Shown here piece after piece: positions 26,847 to 35,203 of a stretch of 64,000 nucleotides of DNA; position 1 is the first letter of the stretch, and each line of letters starts with the position of its first letter. Made by a program: the position numbers and the translations under genes. Under the pieces are notes generated by a model. The model saw only the letters and a program-made list of their open reading frames with translations. It did no database searches and was not told where the DNA came from. This DNA comes from JAGVSR01 sp963750715 (GTDB lineage: Bacteria; Pseudomonadota; Alphaproteobacteria; Rhizobiales; Hyphomicrobiaceae), in assembly GCA_963750715.1 (NCBI GenBank), contig CAVVRP010000012.1, positions 1,054,001-1,118,000 on the forward strand. Direction: 5' to 3'.

Positions 26847-28754
26847 TCAACCTGCCTCTGCGCGCTTCTTCGCGACAGTATCGGACGGGCCGGACAGCAG
26901 CTGTGCGCGGGCGAGGCGCGAATAGGCGCCGCCCTGCGACAAAAGTTCCGAGTGCTTGCCGGACTCGACGATCGTCCCGTTATCCATGACACAAATGATA
27001 TCGGCGTTCTCGACCGTCGATAGCCGGTGCGCTATGACAAGCGTCGTGCGGTCCGATGTGAAACGCGCCAATGCGTCCTGCACGAGTTCTTCAGATTCGG
27101 TATCCAGCGCACTCGTCGCCTCGTCGAGGAGCAGGATCGGCGCGTCCTTCAATATGGCGCGTGCAAGCGCCAGCCGCTGCTTCTGGCCGCCCGACAGGCG
27201 CGAACCGCGATCCCCGACCATTGTGTCGTAGCCATCAGGCTGCGCCATAATAAACTCGTGCGCTGCGGCGGCCTTGGCTGCCGCGATGATGTCGTCGTCA
27301 CTGGCGCCAAGCCGCCCGAGGGCGATGTTGGCGCGGATCGTATCGTCGAACAGGGTGACGTCCTGGCTGACGATAGAGATCGCCCCGCGCAGCGACGCCA
27401 GTGTAACGTGGCGCACGTCCTGACCGTCGATGGTGATCCGGCCCGACGAAACATCGAACAGCCGCGGCACGAGATTGATGATCGTCGATTTGCCGGCACC
27501 CGATCGACCGACGAACGCGACTGTCTTGCCGCCCGGAACCTGCAGCGAGAAATCCTCCACCGCGGGCATTGCGCCGCCCGATTCATATCGGAAACTGACG
27601 TGCAGGAAATCGATAGATCCGGCCGAGACGCTCAGCAGCCTGGCGTTGGGCGCGTCCACCACCAAAGGTTTTTCATCGAACAGTCCGTACAGGCTTTCGG
27701 CTGCCGCCAGACCTTCCTGAACCTTGGTCGTGAGGTTTCCTACTGCGCGGATCGGCTGAGCCGCCATCAGAAGCGCCGTGGTGAAGCCCATAAAATCACC
27801 GACCGTTGATACGCCGTTGGCGATGCGCCAATAGGCGAGCCAGATCACGCCGGCGACCGCGACGCCCCCCAGCGCCTCGAGAAGAGATTCGAGCCACGCA
27901 CGGCTGCGCACGGCCTTGAGGCGCAGTTTGAATACCTGGTCGAAACTCGCATCGAGCCGGTCGGTGGCGTAGTTCTCAAGCCGGAAAGTCTTGATCAGGC
28001 GCGCTCCCGCCAGCTTCTCGCTGAGGAGAGCAGTGAGGCCTCCCAGTTCGCGCTGCGTGCGTGACGCGTTGGCCCGCAGGCGGCGAGCAATCAATGCGAT
28101 AGGTGCCGCCGCGAACGGGTAGACGCCGAGCACCACAAGCGACATCAGCCAGTCTAGATAGAACATCGATGCGATGAGCGCGATGACCGAAAGGGTATCC
28201 CGAATAATGGTGTTGAGAGAGGCAAGCGTCGCTTGCTGGATGAAGCCGGCGTCGTTGGTAAGCTTCGACATCAGCCGCCCCGGCGTGTCGCGCGACAGCC
28301 GTGCGAAATCCGCGTTCATTAGGTGCGAGAATGCGGCCTTCTGGATATCGGCCGTCATGCGCAGTACCACGCGCTGCATGGAGACGGTCGTCAGATACAG
28401 GAACGTGCTGCGAAGCACCGTGATGCCGATGATGGCCGCGATTACGAAGGGCAGATAGGTGACGTCCCCCTTCATGAGGGTATCGAACGAGAACTTGATC
28501 ACCATCGGATAGCCGCCGGTCGCGGCGGCTAGAACGGCGGTCAATAGCGCCGCCAGGACGATCTGTTTCCAGCGCGGCACGAGCCAGTCGTGGATGAAGC
28601 GCATAAGCAGACTGCGCGCATGGCTGTCGATCGGAATGCGCGGCGGCCGACCGCTTTTATCTTTCGGTGCGACATCAGCCGGGGCCGGCTCGCTCAACTG
28701 GCGGTTGCGATCTTGCACGGATCTCCTGCTGCGGCGCTTCGCCAACGGGTGCAC
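26847..28754 (-). CDS. MsbA-type ABC exporter (lipid flippase family)
   Basis: 635 residues: a charged N-terminal extension of about 60 residues, six membrane helices (first IVLAALLTAVLAAATGGYP), then one nucleotide-binding domain with Walker A FVGRSGAGKSTIINL, Q-loop VSQDVTLFDD, signature RLSGGQKQRLALARAI and Walker B ILLLDEATSALDTE. Half-transporter layout as in MsbA, which flips lipid A core across the inner membrane. Its position among kdtA, lpxK and DUF4170 supports that role. The start could be a later codon, because the first 45 residues are poorly conserved in such proteins. Confidence 0.9.
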   Translation of the reverse strand: MHPLAKRRSRRSVQDRNRQLSEPAPADVAPKDKSGRPPRIPIDSHARSLLMRFIHDWLVPRWKQIVLAALLTAVLAAATGGYPMVIKFSFDTLMKGDVTYLPFVIAAIIGITVLRSTFLYLTTVSMQRVVLRMTADIQKAAFSHLMNADFARLSRDTPGRLMSKLTNDAGFIQQATLASLNTIIRDTLSVIALIASMFYLDWLMSLVVLGVYPFAAAPIALIARRLRANASRTQRELGGLTALLSEKLAGARLIKTFRLENYATDRLDASFDQVFKLRLKAVRSRAWLESLLEALGGVAVAGVIWLAYWRIANGVSTVGDFMGFTTALLMAAQPIRAVGNLTTKVQEGLAAAESLYGLFDEKPLVVDAPNARLLSVSAGSIDFLHVSFRYESGGAMPAVEDFSLQVPGGKTVAFVGRSGAGKSTIINLVPRLFDVSSGRITIDGQDVRHVTLASLRGAISIVSQDVTLFDDTIRANIALGRLGASDDDIIAAAKAAAAHEFIMAQPDGYDTMVGDRGSRLSGGQKQRLALARAILKDAPILLLDEATSALDTESEELVQDALARFTSDRTTLVIAHRLSTVENADIICVMDNGTIVESGKHSELLSQGGAYSRLARAQLLSGPSDTVAKKRAEAG

Positions 28755-28843
28755 AATTGGGCGACGTCACCGGTCTAACTAGCAAATGCCCGTGATCAGC
28801 GCCACGAAACTTGATCTTCTTCGGCTGGCCGATCGAGTGACGG

Positions 28844-29089
28844 TCAGTGCGAGGGATCGGGATCGAGCAGCCGGTGCAGGTGTACGATGAAGTAGCGCAT
28901 CATTGCGTTATCCACCGTGCGCTGCGCCGCTGCCTTCCAAGCCGTGTGCGCTTGCTCGTAATTGGGATAAATGCCAACGAGATCCACAGCGTGCAGGTCT
29001 TGAAACTCCATACTGTCGAGCGATTTCAATTCGCCGCCGAAAACCAGATGCAGAAGCTGCTTGCCGTGTCCGCCCGACGCCTTGCTCAC
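28844..29089 (-). CDS. DUF4170 protein
   Basis: 81 residues from a GTG at 29089, preceded by GAGGGGG at six bases. Family pattern: LLHLVFGGELKSLDSMEFQD, DLVGIYPNYEQAHTAWKAAA and VDNAMMRYFIVHLHRLLDP. Conserved next to the lipid A/Kdo genes in Hyphomicrobiales; function unknown. The frame opens to 29143, but the extra residues do not resemble the family and the ribosome site supports the GTG. Confidence 0.85.
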   Translation of the reverse strand: MSKASGGHGKQLLHLVFGGELKSLDSMEFQDLHAVDLVGIYPNYEQAHTAWKAAAQRTVDNAMMRYFIVHLHRLLDPDPSH

Positions 29090-29196
29090 CTGAACCCCCT
29101 CTAAAGCCTCACATTTCGTGACAACACGAACCTGATAAGGCAAGGGGGCGTTCCGCCGCGCCCGGCGGGCCGCACAGCGTCTGGCGCGCCGCCCGG

Positions 29197-29295
29197 CTAG
29201 TGTTCCAGGATCGTCAGTTCAAGAACAAGCGGGACAAGCACAAGAAGCATCACCAGGATCCAAAGGCCAAGGCCTTCGAGTTTCGGCTGTGGCAT
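29197..29295 (-). CDS. Single-helix membrane microprotein (32 aa)
   Basis: ATG 29295 to TAG at 29197-29199, 32 residues. It has a short polar N-terminus (MPQPKLEGLG), one hydrophobic helix (LWILVMLLVLVPLVLELTIL) and ends EH. A strong ribosome site (AAGGGAGACGG) precedes the start. Too short for routine gene finding. Strand and spacing suggest it belongs with the DUF4170 unit. I do not recognise a family. Confidence 0.5.
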   Translation of the reverse strand: MPQPKLEGLGLWILVMLLVLVPLVLELTILEH

Positions 29296-29396
29296 GGCCG
29301 TCTCCCTTAAAGGAACGGTAGTCGAAAAAAACTCACGCTACACGATTAAACATTGGGATTGAAGGGCCTATGCCGCGTTTTGGGCGACTGGCAAGG

Positions 29397-30621
29397 CTAG
29401 CCCGTGACCGCTAAGTCCCGGGTACCGGTGGTGCGGCTGGGTCGAGATGCGCCGTGCTCGTTGCGAAGTGCAGCACAGACCATCCAGGCGAAGCCGAACA
29501 CAATCGCAATCTGCGCGACCGGCAAGCCCTGAGACTGCAAAATGAAAATCAGCGGGAACGGCACGAGCCAAAGCAACCCCCCCGCCAGATAGCCAGCGGC
29601 TGACTGCCGGACATTTTCTGTCGTTAGATACCACGCCGTGGCGGCCAGCGGCACCGCCAGATCCGAGCCCAGGACGTAGGGCATGATCATGACAGACCCG
29701 AGCGCAACAACGGCGCTCTTGAGGGGCCAGGACGCGTGCGACGGCAAAACGGCGACTGTTGTGATCACGACCACGGCCGCCGACACCCAGTGCGCGGCCA
29801 TCGCGGCGTCCTTGGGAACGCCCATTGCGACGAGCCCGGCATAGATCGTCGACATGTGGAGTGCGAAGAAGCCGGTCATGTCGAGAACATAGCCCCACTG
29901 CAAGTCAACCGTTTCGTTGATATAAGTCACCCATGGTGCCGCGCCGTAGAGTGCGACGCTGAACAGGGCAAGGACAAGCGCGGTTGCCGCCGCAGCAGCG
30001 ATAGTTCGCCATTGACCCAGCACCAGCAGCACTAGCGGCAGCAGAACGCCGAGTTGGGGTTTCACGGTGATTAGCCCGATCAGTACGCCGGCGACAACCG
30101 GTCGGTCGGGCAGGAATTCTCAGCGCTGCCACGAACAGGAGCGCCATGAACAGGCCGATGCTGCCGAACATCACGTTGTTGATCACGATTGGTGAAATCA
30201 GAATGGCGGCCAGCAATAGCGCATCTTCCCGGCGCGGGGCACGCCACAGCACCGCGGCCGCAAAGGCCGCGATTCCCGCCACCGACCACACCGCCAGCGC
30301 GGCCAAATAGGGCAAGGCGCCGAACGGCTGCAAAAAGGGAATTAGGCTCGGCGGATAGGACAGGTTGGTGAATTTATCGGCCGGGGCGAACCAAGCGTGG
30401 ACGATCCGGATGAAGGCCTGATGGTCGTAGCCGGCTGCCAGATCGCCAGCATTGGCAAGGCGGCCGGCTGTCCAGAAGTTGACGAAGTTGATGCCGAAAT
30501 AAGTTCCCGTCGGGCCAACCCATTGCGGCCCGGGCCACATCAGGCCTGTGATCGTATGCACGGCCAGTGGCAAGGCGAGAAAGCAGGCGGCAAGCAGGGC
30601 ACGCACGTAGCCGCTGGACAT
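29397..30621 (-). CDS. GT87/DUF2029-type polytopic glycosyltransferase (one frame break)
   Basis: A membrane protein of about 408 residues with some ten hydrophobic helices. N-terminal part from ATG 30621: LLAACFLALPLAVHTITGL, TYFGINFVNFWTAGRLANAG with the acidic loop, FTNLSYPPSLIPFLQPFG. The frame breaks near 30100; the other frame continues with GLITVKPQLGVLLPLVLL and VLGSDLAVPLAATAWYL. The F.NFWTAG, YPP and KPQ elements fit the GT87 group, which uses polyprenyl-phosphate sugars on the outer face. Acceptor unknown. The single break looks like an indel, because both halves carry the expected motifs in order. Confidence 0.75.
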
Positions 30622-30780
30622 GATCGTTCAGACCCCAGGCGCATTTCGAAATAGACGCTCAAAGTACCGGTCAATCGTGAATGAACGGTTCGACCGCTGC
30701 GACGTTGGCGATTGCTGACAAGCGGACATTTGTTTAGCGTCCGCGCCCGAACCTAATTCGCAAGTCCGCGAAGGTCCTGT

Positions 30781-32409
30781 ATGTCAACGAACACTTACGC
30801 CCAGCATCTCGACAAGAACCCGGCGAACTCTCAGCCCCTGACGCCGCTGACGTTCCTGGAGCGGGCCGCCGCCGTCTACCCCGAGTACACGGCCGTCATC
30901 CACGGCAACGTGCGCCTCACCTACCGTGAATTCTACGAACGCGCCCGTCGTCTCGCCTGCGCCCTCGCCTCCCGCTACGTCGGCCCCGGCGATACCGTCT
31001 CGGTCATGCTGGCCAACACCCCGCCCATGCTCGATGCCCACTATGGCGTGCCCATGACGGGTGCCGTGTTGCACTCGATCAACACCCGCCTCGACGCGCC
31101 GACCATCGCCTTCCAGCTCGATCACGCCAACACTAAGGTGCTGATCACGGATCGCGAGTTCGCGCCCGTGATGAAGGAGGCGCTGGCGCTTGCCAAGGTT
31201 AAGCCGCTGATCATCGATTGCAACGACACGGAGTTCCCGCAGACCGGAGAGCGGCTGTCATACCTCGACTACGACGAAATGATTGCTCAAGCCGACCCGA
31301 ATTTCGCCTGGCGCTGGCCGACCGACGAGTGGGACGCCATCGCGCTGAATTACACGTCCGGCACCACCGGCAATCCCAAGGGCGTCGTCTACCATCATCG
31401 CGGCGCCGCGCTGATGTGCTACTCGAACGTCATGGCGACGGGTATGCCGCGCCACCCCGTCTACCTTTGGACGCTGCCGATGTTCCACTGCAACGGCTGG
31501 TGCTTCCCTTGGACGATCTCGACCGTGGCGGGCACGCACGTCTGTCTCCGCTGGGTCCGGGCGAAGGCGATGTACGACGCGATCGTCGATCACAAAGTAA
31601 CGCATATCTCCGGCGCACCGGTCGTCATGGCGACGATCCTAAATGCAAAGCTGGAGGAAAAGCGGCCGATATCCCATCGCGTCGCGTTCAATCACGCCGC
31701 AGCGCCTCCTCCGCAGGCCGTCGTCAATGCCATGATCGATGCCGGCTTCGACCTAACGCACCTGTATGGTTTGACCGAAACTTACGGACCCGCCACCATA
31801 AATGAATGGAAGCCGGAGTGGGATGCTCTCGATCCCGCCGAGCGCGGCACGAAACGGATCCGGCAGGGTGTGCGGTACGCCGCGCTCGAAGGCCTCACTG
31901 TCATGGACCCGGAAACGATGACGCGCGTGCCCGCGGACGGAGAAACGATCGGCGAGGTCATGTTCCGCGGCAATATCGTCATGAAGGGCTACTTGAAGAA
32001 TCCCAAGGCAACCGAGGATGCGTTTGCCGGCGGCTGGTTCCACTCGGGTGATCTCGGCGTGCTGCATCCCGACGGCTACATCCAGCTGAAGGACCGCTCC
32101 AAGGACATCATCATCTCGGGCGGCGAGAACATCTCCTCGATCGAGGTCGAAGACGTGCTCTACAAGCACCCCGCCGTGAATGCGTGCGCGGTGGTCGCAA
32201 AGCCCGACGAGAAGTGGGGCGAAACGCCGTGTGCCTTCATAGAATTGCGGCCGGGCGCCGAGGCGACGGTGGACGAAATCATCGAATGGTGCCGGGAGCG
32301 CCTCGCCCGCTACAAGTGCCCGCGCCACGTCGTGTTCACCGAGGTGCCGAAGACGTCGACCGGCAAGATCCAGAAGTTCAAGCTGCGCGAGATGGCCAAG
32401 GACACCTGA
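30781..32409 (+). CDS. AMP-forming acyl-CoA synthetase
   Basis: 542 residues. ANL superfamily motifs: ALNYTSGTTGNPKGVVYHH (P-loop), HLYGLTETYGPA, GGWFHSGDLGVLHPDGYIQL, KDRSKDIIISGGENISS and the C-terminal catalytic Lys in PKTSTGKIQKFKLRE. The overall pattern (MFHCNGWCFPWT, EWDAL) fits the medium-chain fatty acid or methylmercaptopropionate (DmdB-like) group; substrate cannot be fixed from sequence. It is preceded by 160 bases without a gene that should hold its promoter. Confidence 0.92.
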   Translation: MSTNTYAQHLDKNPANSQPLTPLTFLERAAAVYPEYTAVIHGNVRLTYREFYERARRLACALASRYVGPGDTVSVMLANTPPMLDAHYGVPMTGAVLHSINTRLDAPTIAFQLDHANTKVLITDREFAPVMKEALALAKVKPLIIDCNDTEFPQTGERLSYLDYDEMIAQADPNFAWRWPTDEWDAIALNYTSGTTGNPKGVVYHHRGAALMCYSNVMATGMPRHPVYLWTLPMFHCNGWCFPWTISTVAGTHVCLRWVRAKAMYDAIVDHKVTHISGAPVVMATILNAKLEEKRPISHRVAFNHAAAPPPQAVVNAMIDAGFDLTHLYGLTETYGPATINEWKPEWDALDPAERGTKRIRQGVRYAALEGLTVMDPETMTRVPADGETIGEVMFRGNIVMKGYLKNPKATEDAFAGGWFHSGDLGVLHPDGYIQLKDRSKDIIISGGENISSIEVEDVLYKHPAVNACAVVAKPDEKWGETPCAFIELRPGAEATVDEIIEWCRERLARYKCPRHVVFTEVPKTSTGKIQKFKLREMAKDT

Positions 32410-32578
32410 CGTCCGGCTGACGGAATTCTCTCGCGTGCCGGCGACGGATTACCGGCCGGCCAGCGTTCTTTCCATGTGACGCGGCTCGCAAACCGCATGA
32501 CCGGCGCGATCGCGCCGGCGCGCTCCCCCGCGTACCCCCGTCGGAATGCGAGCCGCGCGCAATTCGCAGGAGATAACC

Positions 32579-33202
32579 ATGACGAGAACGATGACGATTG
32601 CCCTCAGCGTAGCCGCCCTCACGGCCGTGGGCGCGGCCGGTGCTGTGGCCCACCGCTACCAGCACGACGGCCCCGGTTGGGGCCACCACGACAGGCACTT
32701 CGGCATTATGGGGCCGATGGGCGCGCTGTGCCGCGGCAATGGCGCCGAGATGGCCGACCACATGCTGGTGCGAATCGAGCATCGCGTGAAGCCGACCGAG
32801 GCGCAGAAACCTTCCTTCGAGGAGCTTCGCACGACGCTGGCAGCGGCTGCCGCTAAAATCGAAGCAGCCTGCCCGCCCCCGCCGGCCAAAACGGCTGACG
32901 GGGAATTCACGCCCAAGCCGCCGACTGAGCGCCTCGCGGAAGCCGAGACGAGCCTGGCCGCGACCCTCGACGCCGTGCGCACGGTGCGCCCGGTCGCGGA
33001 CAAGTTCTACGCAACGCTCGACGATGCGCAGAAGAAGGCGTTTACGGAAATGGGGCCGGGCTGCAAGCACGGCGGAGCCGCGAGCCTGCGACCGACCATG
33101 ACCGCGGGGAAGACCATCGATAGCGGAAGACAACAAGGACCTCGCCGGCGCAATGTGGGCGCCCGCGCCGCTCCCGACCTGCCCGCCGCTAAAGACGGGT
33201 AG
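32579..33202 (+). CDS. Spy/CpxP-like periplasmic protein (LTXXQ type)
   Basis: 207 residues from ATG 32579, preceded by CAGGAG at a good distance. Signal peptide ending near AVAH, then a His/Gly-rich stretch (HRYQHDGPGWGHHDRHFG) and helices with HRVKPTEAQKPSFEELRTTL, the LTxxQ-type element, and FYATLDDAQKKAF. Spy-like proteins are periplasmic chaperones or metal-stress factors; the His-rich N-terminus suggests metal binding. The last 35 residues (after GPGCKHGG) are basic and unlike the rest; an indel near 33080 could have replaced the true ending. Confidence 0.75.
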   Translation: MTRTMTIALSVAALTAVGAAGAVAHRYQHDGPGWGHHDRHFGIMGPMGALCRGNGAEMADHMLVRIEHRVKPTEAQKPSFEELRTTLAAAAAKIEAACPPPPAKTADGEFTPKPPTERLAEAETSLAATLDAVRTVRPVADKFYATLDDAQKKAFTEMGPGCKHGGAASLRPTMTAGKTIDSGRQQGPRRRNVGARAAPDLPAAKDG

Positions 33203-33203
33203 C

Positions 33204-33236
33204 CAAAACAAAACAGCCGGCCCTTGCGGGGCCGGC
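33204..33236 (-). terminator. Terminator of the minus-strand DUF465 gene
   Basis: Perfect 8-bp stem GCCGGCCC / GGGCCGGC (33216-33236 with a short loop). On the minus strand it is followed by TGTTTTGTTTT. It lies just past the stop of the DUF465 gene at 33245 and just past the Spy-like gene on the other strand, so it may serve both. Confidence 0.7.
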
Positions 33237-33244
33237 AGCCGTCT

Positions 33245-33421
33245 TTAGTGCCGCGTGTGGACTTGCAGCCTGCTGATCTCGTCCTTGATCATCAGCTTCT
33301 GCTGCTTCAACCGGCGAATGGCGAGGTCACTCGAACCTGGCCGTGCCATCTCCTCTTCGATCCGGCGCTCGAGTTGCCGGTGCTTCTCTGAAAGTTCCTG
33401 GAGATGAGCCGATAAAGCCAT
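33245..33421 (-). CDS. DUF465 (YdcH-like) small coiled-coil protein A
   Basis: 58 residues from ATG 33421, with GAGGA upstream. One amphipathic helical hairpin: ALSAHLQELSEKHRQLERRI, then RRLKQQKLMIKDEISRL. DUF465 proteins are small alpha-helical proteins with ordered LxxKKL elements of unknown role. It is divergent from a second DUF465 gene 314 bases away. In many relatives such pairs lie beside purEK, which here are about 8 kb off. Confidence 0.85.
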   Translation of the reverse strand: MALSAHLQELSEKHRQLERRIEEEMARPGSSDLAIRRLKQQKLMIKDEISRLQVHTRH

Positions 33422-33735
33422 CCTGTCCTCCTTGTCAGAGTTGAAACGCTTTGAGCGTGACAGATATGTCACGAAATGTCCATGACAAGGCGCAGCATCG
33501 TTGAGAAAGTGATCTCGCGTGCGCAGCAAAACGGATCGCATACTATCAATTGTCCCACCGCCTGCCGGGTCGCGCAATTATTCGCAGCCCGAGGCCTCCT
33601 ACCGGTTGCACCCCACCTCGATTGAGACAATATCTAACGCGCCGGCGATCGGGTCGCCGCATCGACGGTTGGATTCGGCCCACCGGTCTGATAAGCGCAG
33701 CAAAAACAGGCACGCAGGTCGCGCAGCGAGGCACG
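33422..33735. promoter_or_regulatory. Divergent DUF465 promoter region with nested inverted repeats
   Basis: No gene is supported here. Two nested perfect inverted repeats lie near the protein A end: inner arms CGTGACA and TGTCACG separated by GATA (33456-33473), and outer arms CCTTGTCA (33430-33437) and TGACAAGG (33483-33490). The inner dyad resembles an operator, although its GTGA-N8-TCAC spacing differs from the N6 spacing of Crp sites. The outer left arm is next to the ribosome site of protein A. Nothing else distinctive is visible in the rest of the stretch. Confidence 0.4.
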
Positions 33736-33942
33736 ATGCAGCGTCAGAACGAACGGGAACTGCGCGAACAGCTTGTCCAACTCAGGTTCGAGCATCGGAT
33801 GCTCGACGAAGAGATCGTGTCCCTCGAGGCCAGCGGAACCGCCGATCAGCTGCTCATTCGCCGGCTCAAGAAGAAGAAGCTTGGCATCAAGGACCAGATC
33901 ACGATCGTCGAGGACCAGTTGTTCCCCGACATCATCGCCTAA
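33736..33942 (+). CDS. DUF465 (YdcH-like) small coiled-coil protein B
   Basis: 68 residues from ATG 33736. Helical hairpin ERELREQLVQLRFEHRMLDE, then LIRRLKKKKLGIKDQITIVE, ending QLFPDIIA. Paralogue of the minus-strand DUF465 gene: both share the order RRLKxxKLxIKD. The frame extends upstream to 33550 without family similarity. It is directly followed by a DNA ligase fragment. Confidence 0.85.
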   Translation: MQRQNERELREQLVQLRFEHRMLDEEIVSLEASGTADQLLIRRLKKKKLGIKDQITIVEDQLFPDIIA

Positions 33943-33999
33943 CCTGCCGGCGTCAGGGGAGCCCCGGGCGCTGTTTGCCGCCTCGCTCGATAAAGCCGG

Positions 34000-34269
34000 G
34001 AAACGAGCCGTGCCGCCCAGCGTTTCACCGACGCCGAACTGATGGAACTCGACCGCTTCATTCGCGCCAATACGACTGAAACCTTCGGACCGGTGCGCGC
34101 GGTACCGCCATCGCTTGTTTTCGAAGTCGCTTTCGACCCGGTTCATCGGCCTGCGCGCCATAAATCCGGCGTTGCCATGCGCTTTCCGCGGATCCATCGT
34201 ATCCGCTGGGACAAGCCCGCGGAGGAAGCCGACACCTTGGAGACGGTCGTCAATCTGATTGCCGCTTGA
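34000..34269 (+). pseudogene. C-terminal fragment of an ATP-dependent DNA ligase
   Basis: The frame reads RFTDAELMELDRFIRANTTE, TFGPVRAVPPSLVFEVAFD and HKSGVAMRFPRIHRIRWDKP, then ADTLETVVNLIAA and a stop. This is the OB-fold end of the bacterial ATP-dependent ligases (LigC/cisplatin-response type), including the conserved RHKSG and FPRIHRIRWDKP elements. The adenylation domain with its KxDG lysine, some 450 residues, is absent: DUF465 B ends only 60 bases upstream. The fragment is therefore a deletion relic and not a functional ligase. Its well-kept reading frame suggests recent loss. Confidence 0.8.
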
Positions 34270-34306
34270 TGCAGATTGTGCCTGTCGACGCGGAGGAAGC
34301 ACGCGA

Positions 34307-35185
34307 ATGTTTGAAGGAATGACACGAGGGCGCTTCGACACGGGCGAAGTCGACATCAATTACGTCATGGGCGGCGACGGACCGCCGGTGCTGCTGCTGC
34401 ATGGATATCCCCAGACGCTCGCCATGTGGGCCGCGATCGCGCCTGTCTTGAGCGAACGCTACACGGTGATCGCGGCCGATCTGCGCGGCTATGGCGGCAG
34501 CAGCAAGCCGCAGTGCCTTCCAGACCGTACGAATTATTCATTTCGTGCGATGGCGCAAGATCAGCTCGCGCTGATGCGCGGCATCGGCTTCGAGCGTTTC
34601 CACATCATCGGTCACGATCGCGGAGGCCGAACGGCCCATCGCCTGGCGCTCGATCATCCAGACAGCGTCCTGTCGCTCGCCGCACTCGACATCGTACCGA
34701 CGCACGCCATGATCATGGACACCAGTGCCCACGTCGCAACCGCCTACTGGCACTGGTACTTCCTCGCACAGCCCGAGCCGTTTCCTGAGCACATGATCGG
34801 CCTCGACCCGGATTTCTTCTACGAGGCCTGTCTGACCGGCTGGGGCAAGGTCGCGCTCGATGCGTTCGAGCCCGCGCAGCTGGCGGAATACCGGCGCGCG
34901 TGGCGCGATCCGGCGACCATTCACGCCACCTGCTCGGATTATCGGGCGGCTCTGGCCGTGGACGTCGCCCACGACGCGGAAGATCTCGAACGGAAGGTCG
35001 AATGTCCGATGCTTGTGTTCTGGGGCACGAAGGGCCTAATGCATCAGCTGTTCGACATCGATGCGGAATGGAAGAAGCGCGTCACCAACCGCTTCGCGGT
35101 GACGCTGCCCGGCGGGCACTTCTTCCCCGATCAGTTCCCACAAGAGACGGCGGAAAGACTGCTGGCTTTTCTCGACAGTGTCTGA
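34307..35185 (+). CDS. Alpha/beta hydrolase of the fluoroacetate dehalogenase type
   Basis: 292 residues from ATG 34307. Nucleophile Asp104 in IIGHDRGGRTAHR, with Arg105 and Arg108 positioned as the carboxylate-binding arginines; acid Asp128 in LAALDIVP; catalytic His271 in LPGGHFFPD; and His149-Trp150 in YWHWYF plus Tyr212 in CSDYRAA. In characterised fluoroacetate dehalogenases the equivalents are Asp110, Arg111, Arg114, Asp134, His155, Trp156, Tyr219 and His280. The offset of six to nine residues is nearly constant, so the halide pocket looks complete. Epoxide hydrolases share the fold but not the His-Trp-Tyr halide set. Activity on C-F bonds is inference. Confidence 0.82.
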   Translation: MFEGMTRGRFDTGEVDINYVMGGDGPPVLLLHGYPQTLAMWAAIAPVLSERYTVIAADLRGYGGSSKPQCLPDRTNYSFRAMAQDQLALMRGIGFERFHIIGHDRGGRTAHRLALDHPDSVLSLAALDIVPTHAMIMDTSAHVATAYWHWYFLAQPEPFPEHMIGLDPDFFYEACLTGWGKVALDAFEPAQLAEYRRAWRDPATIHATCSDYRAALAVDVAHDAEDLERKVECPMLVFWGTKGLMHQLFDIDAEWKKRVTNRFAVTLPGGHFFPDQFPQETAERLLAFLDSV

Positions 35186-35203
35186 GACGTCGGATACTGC
35201 TCC

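Noticed and set aside
33456..33473. Crp/Fnr binding site
   Set aside because: GTGA and TCAC are eight bases apart rather than six, so it is reported only as an unassigned dyad.
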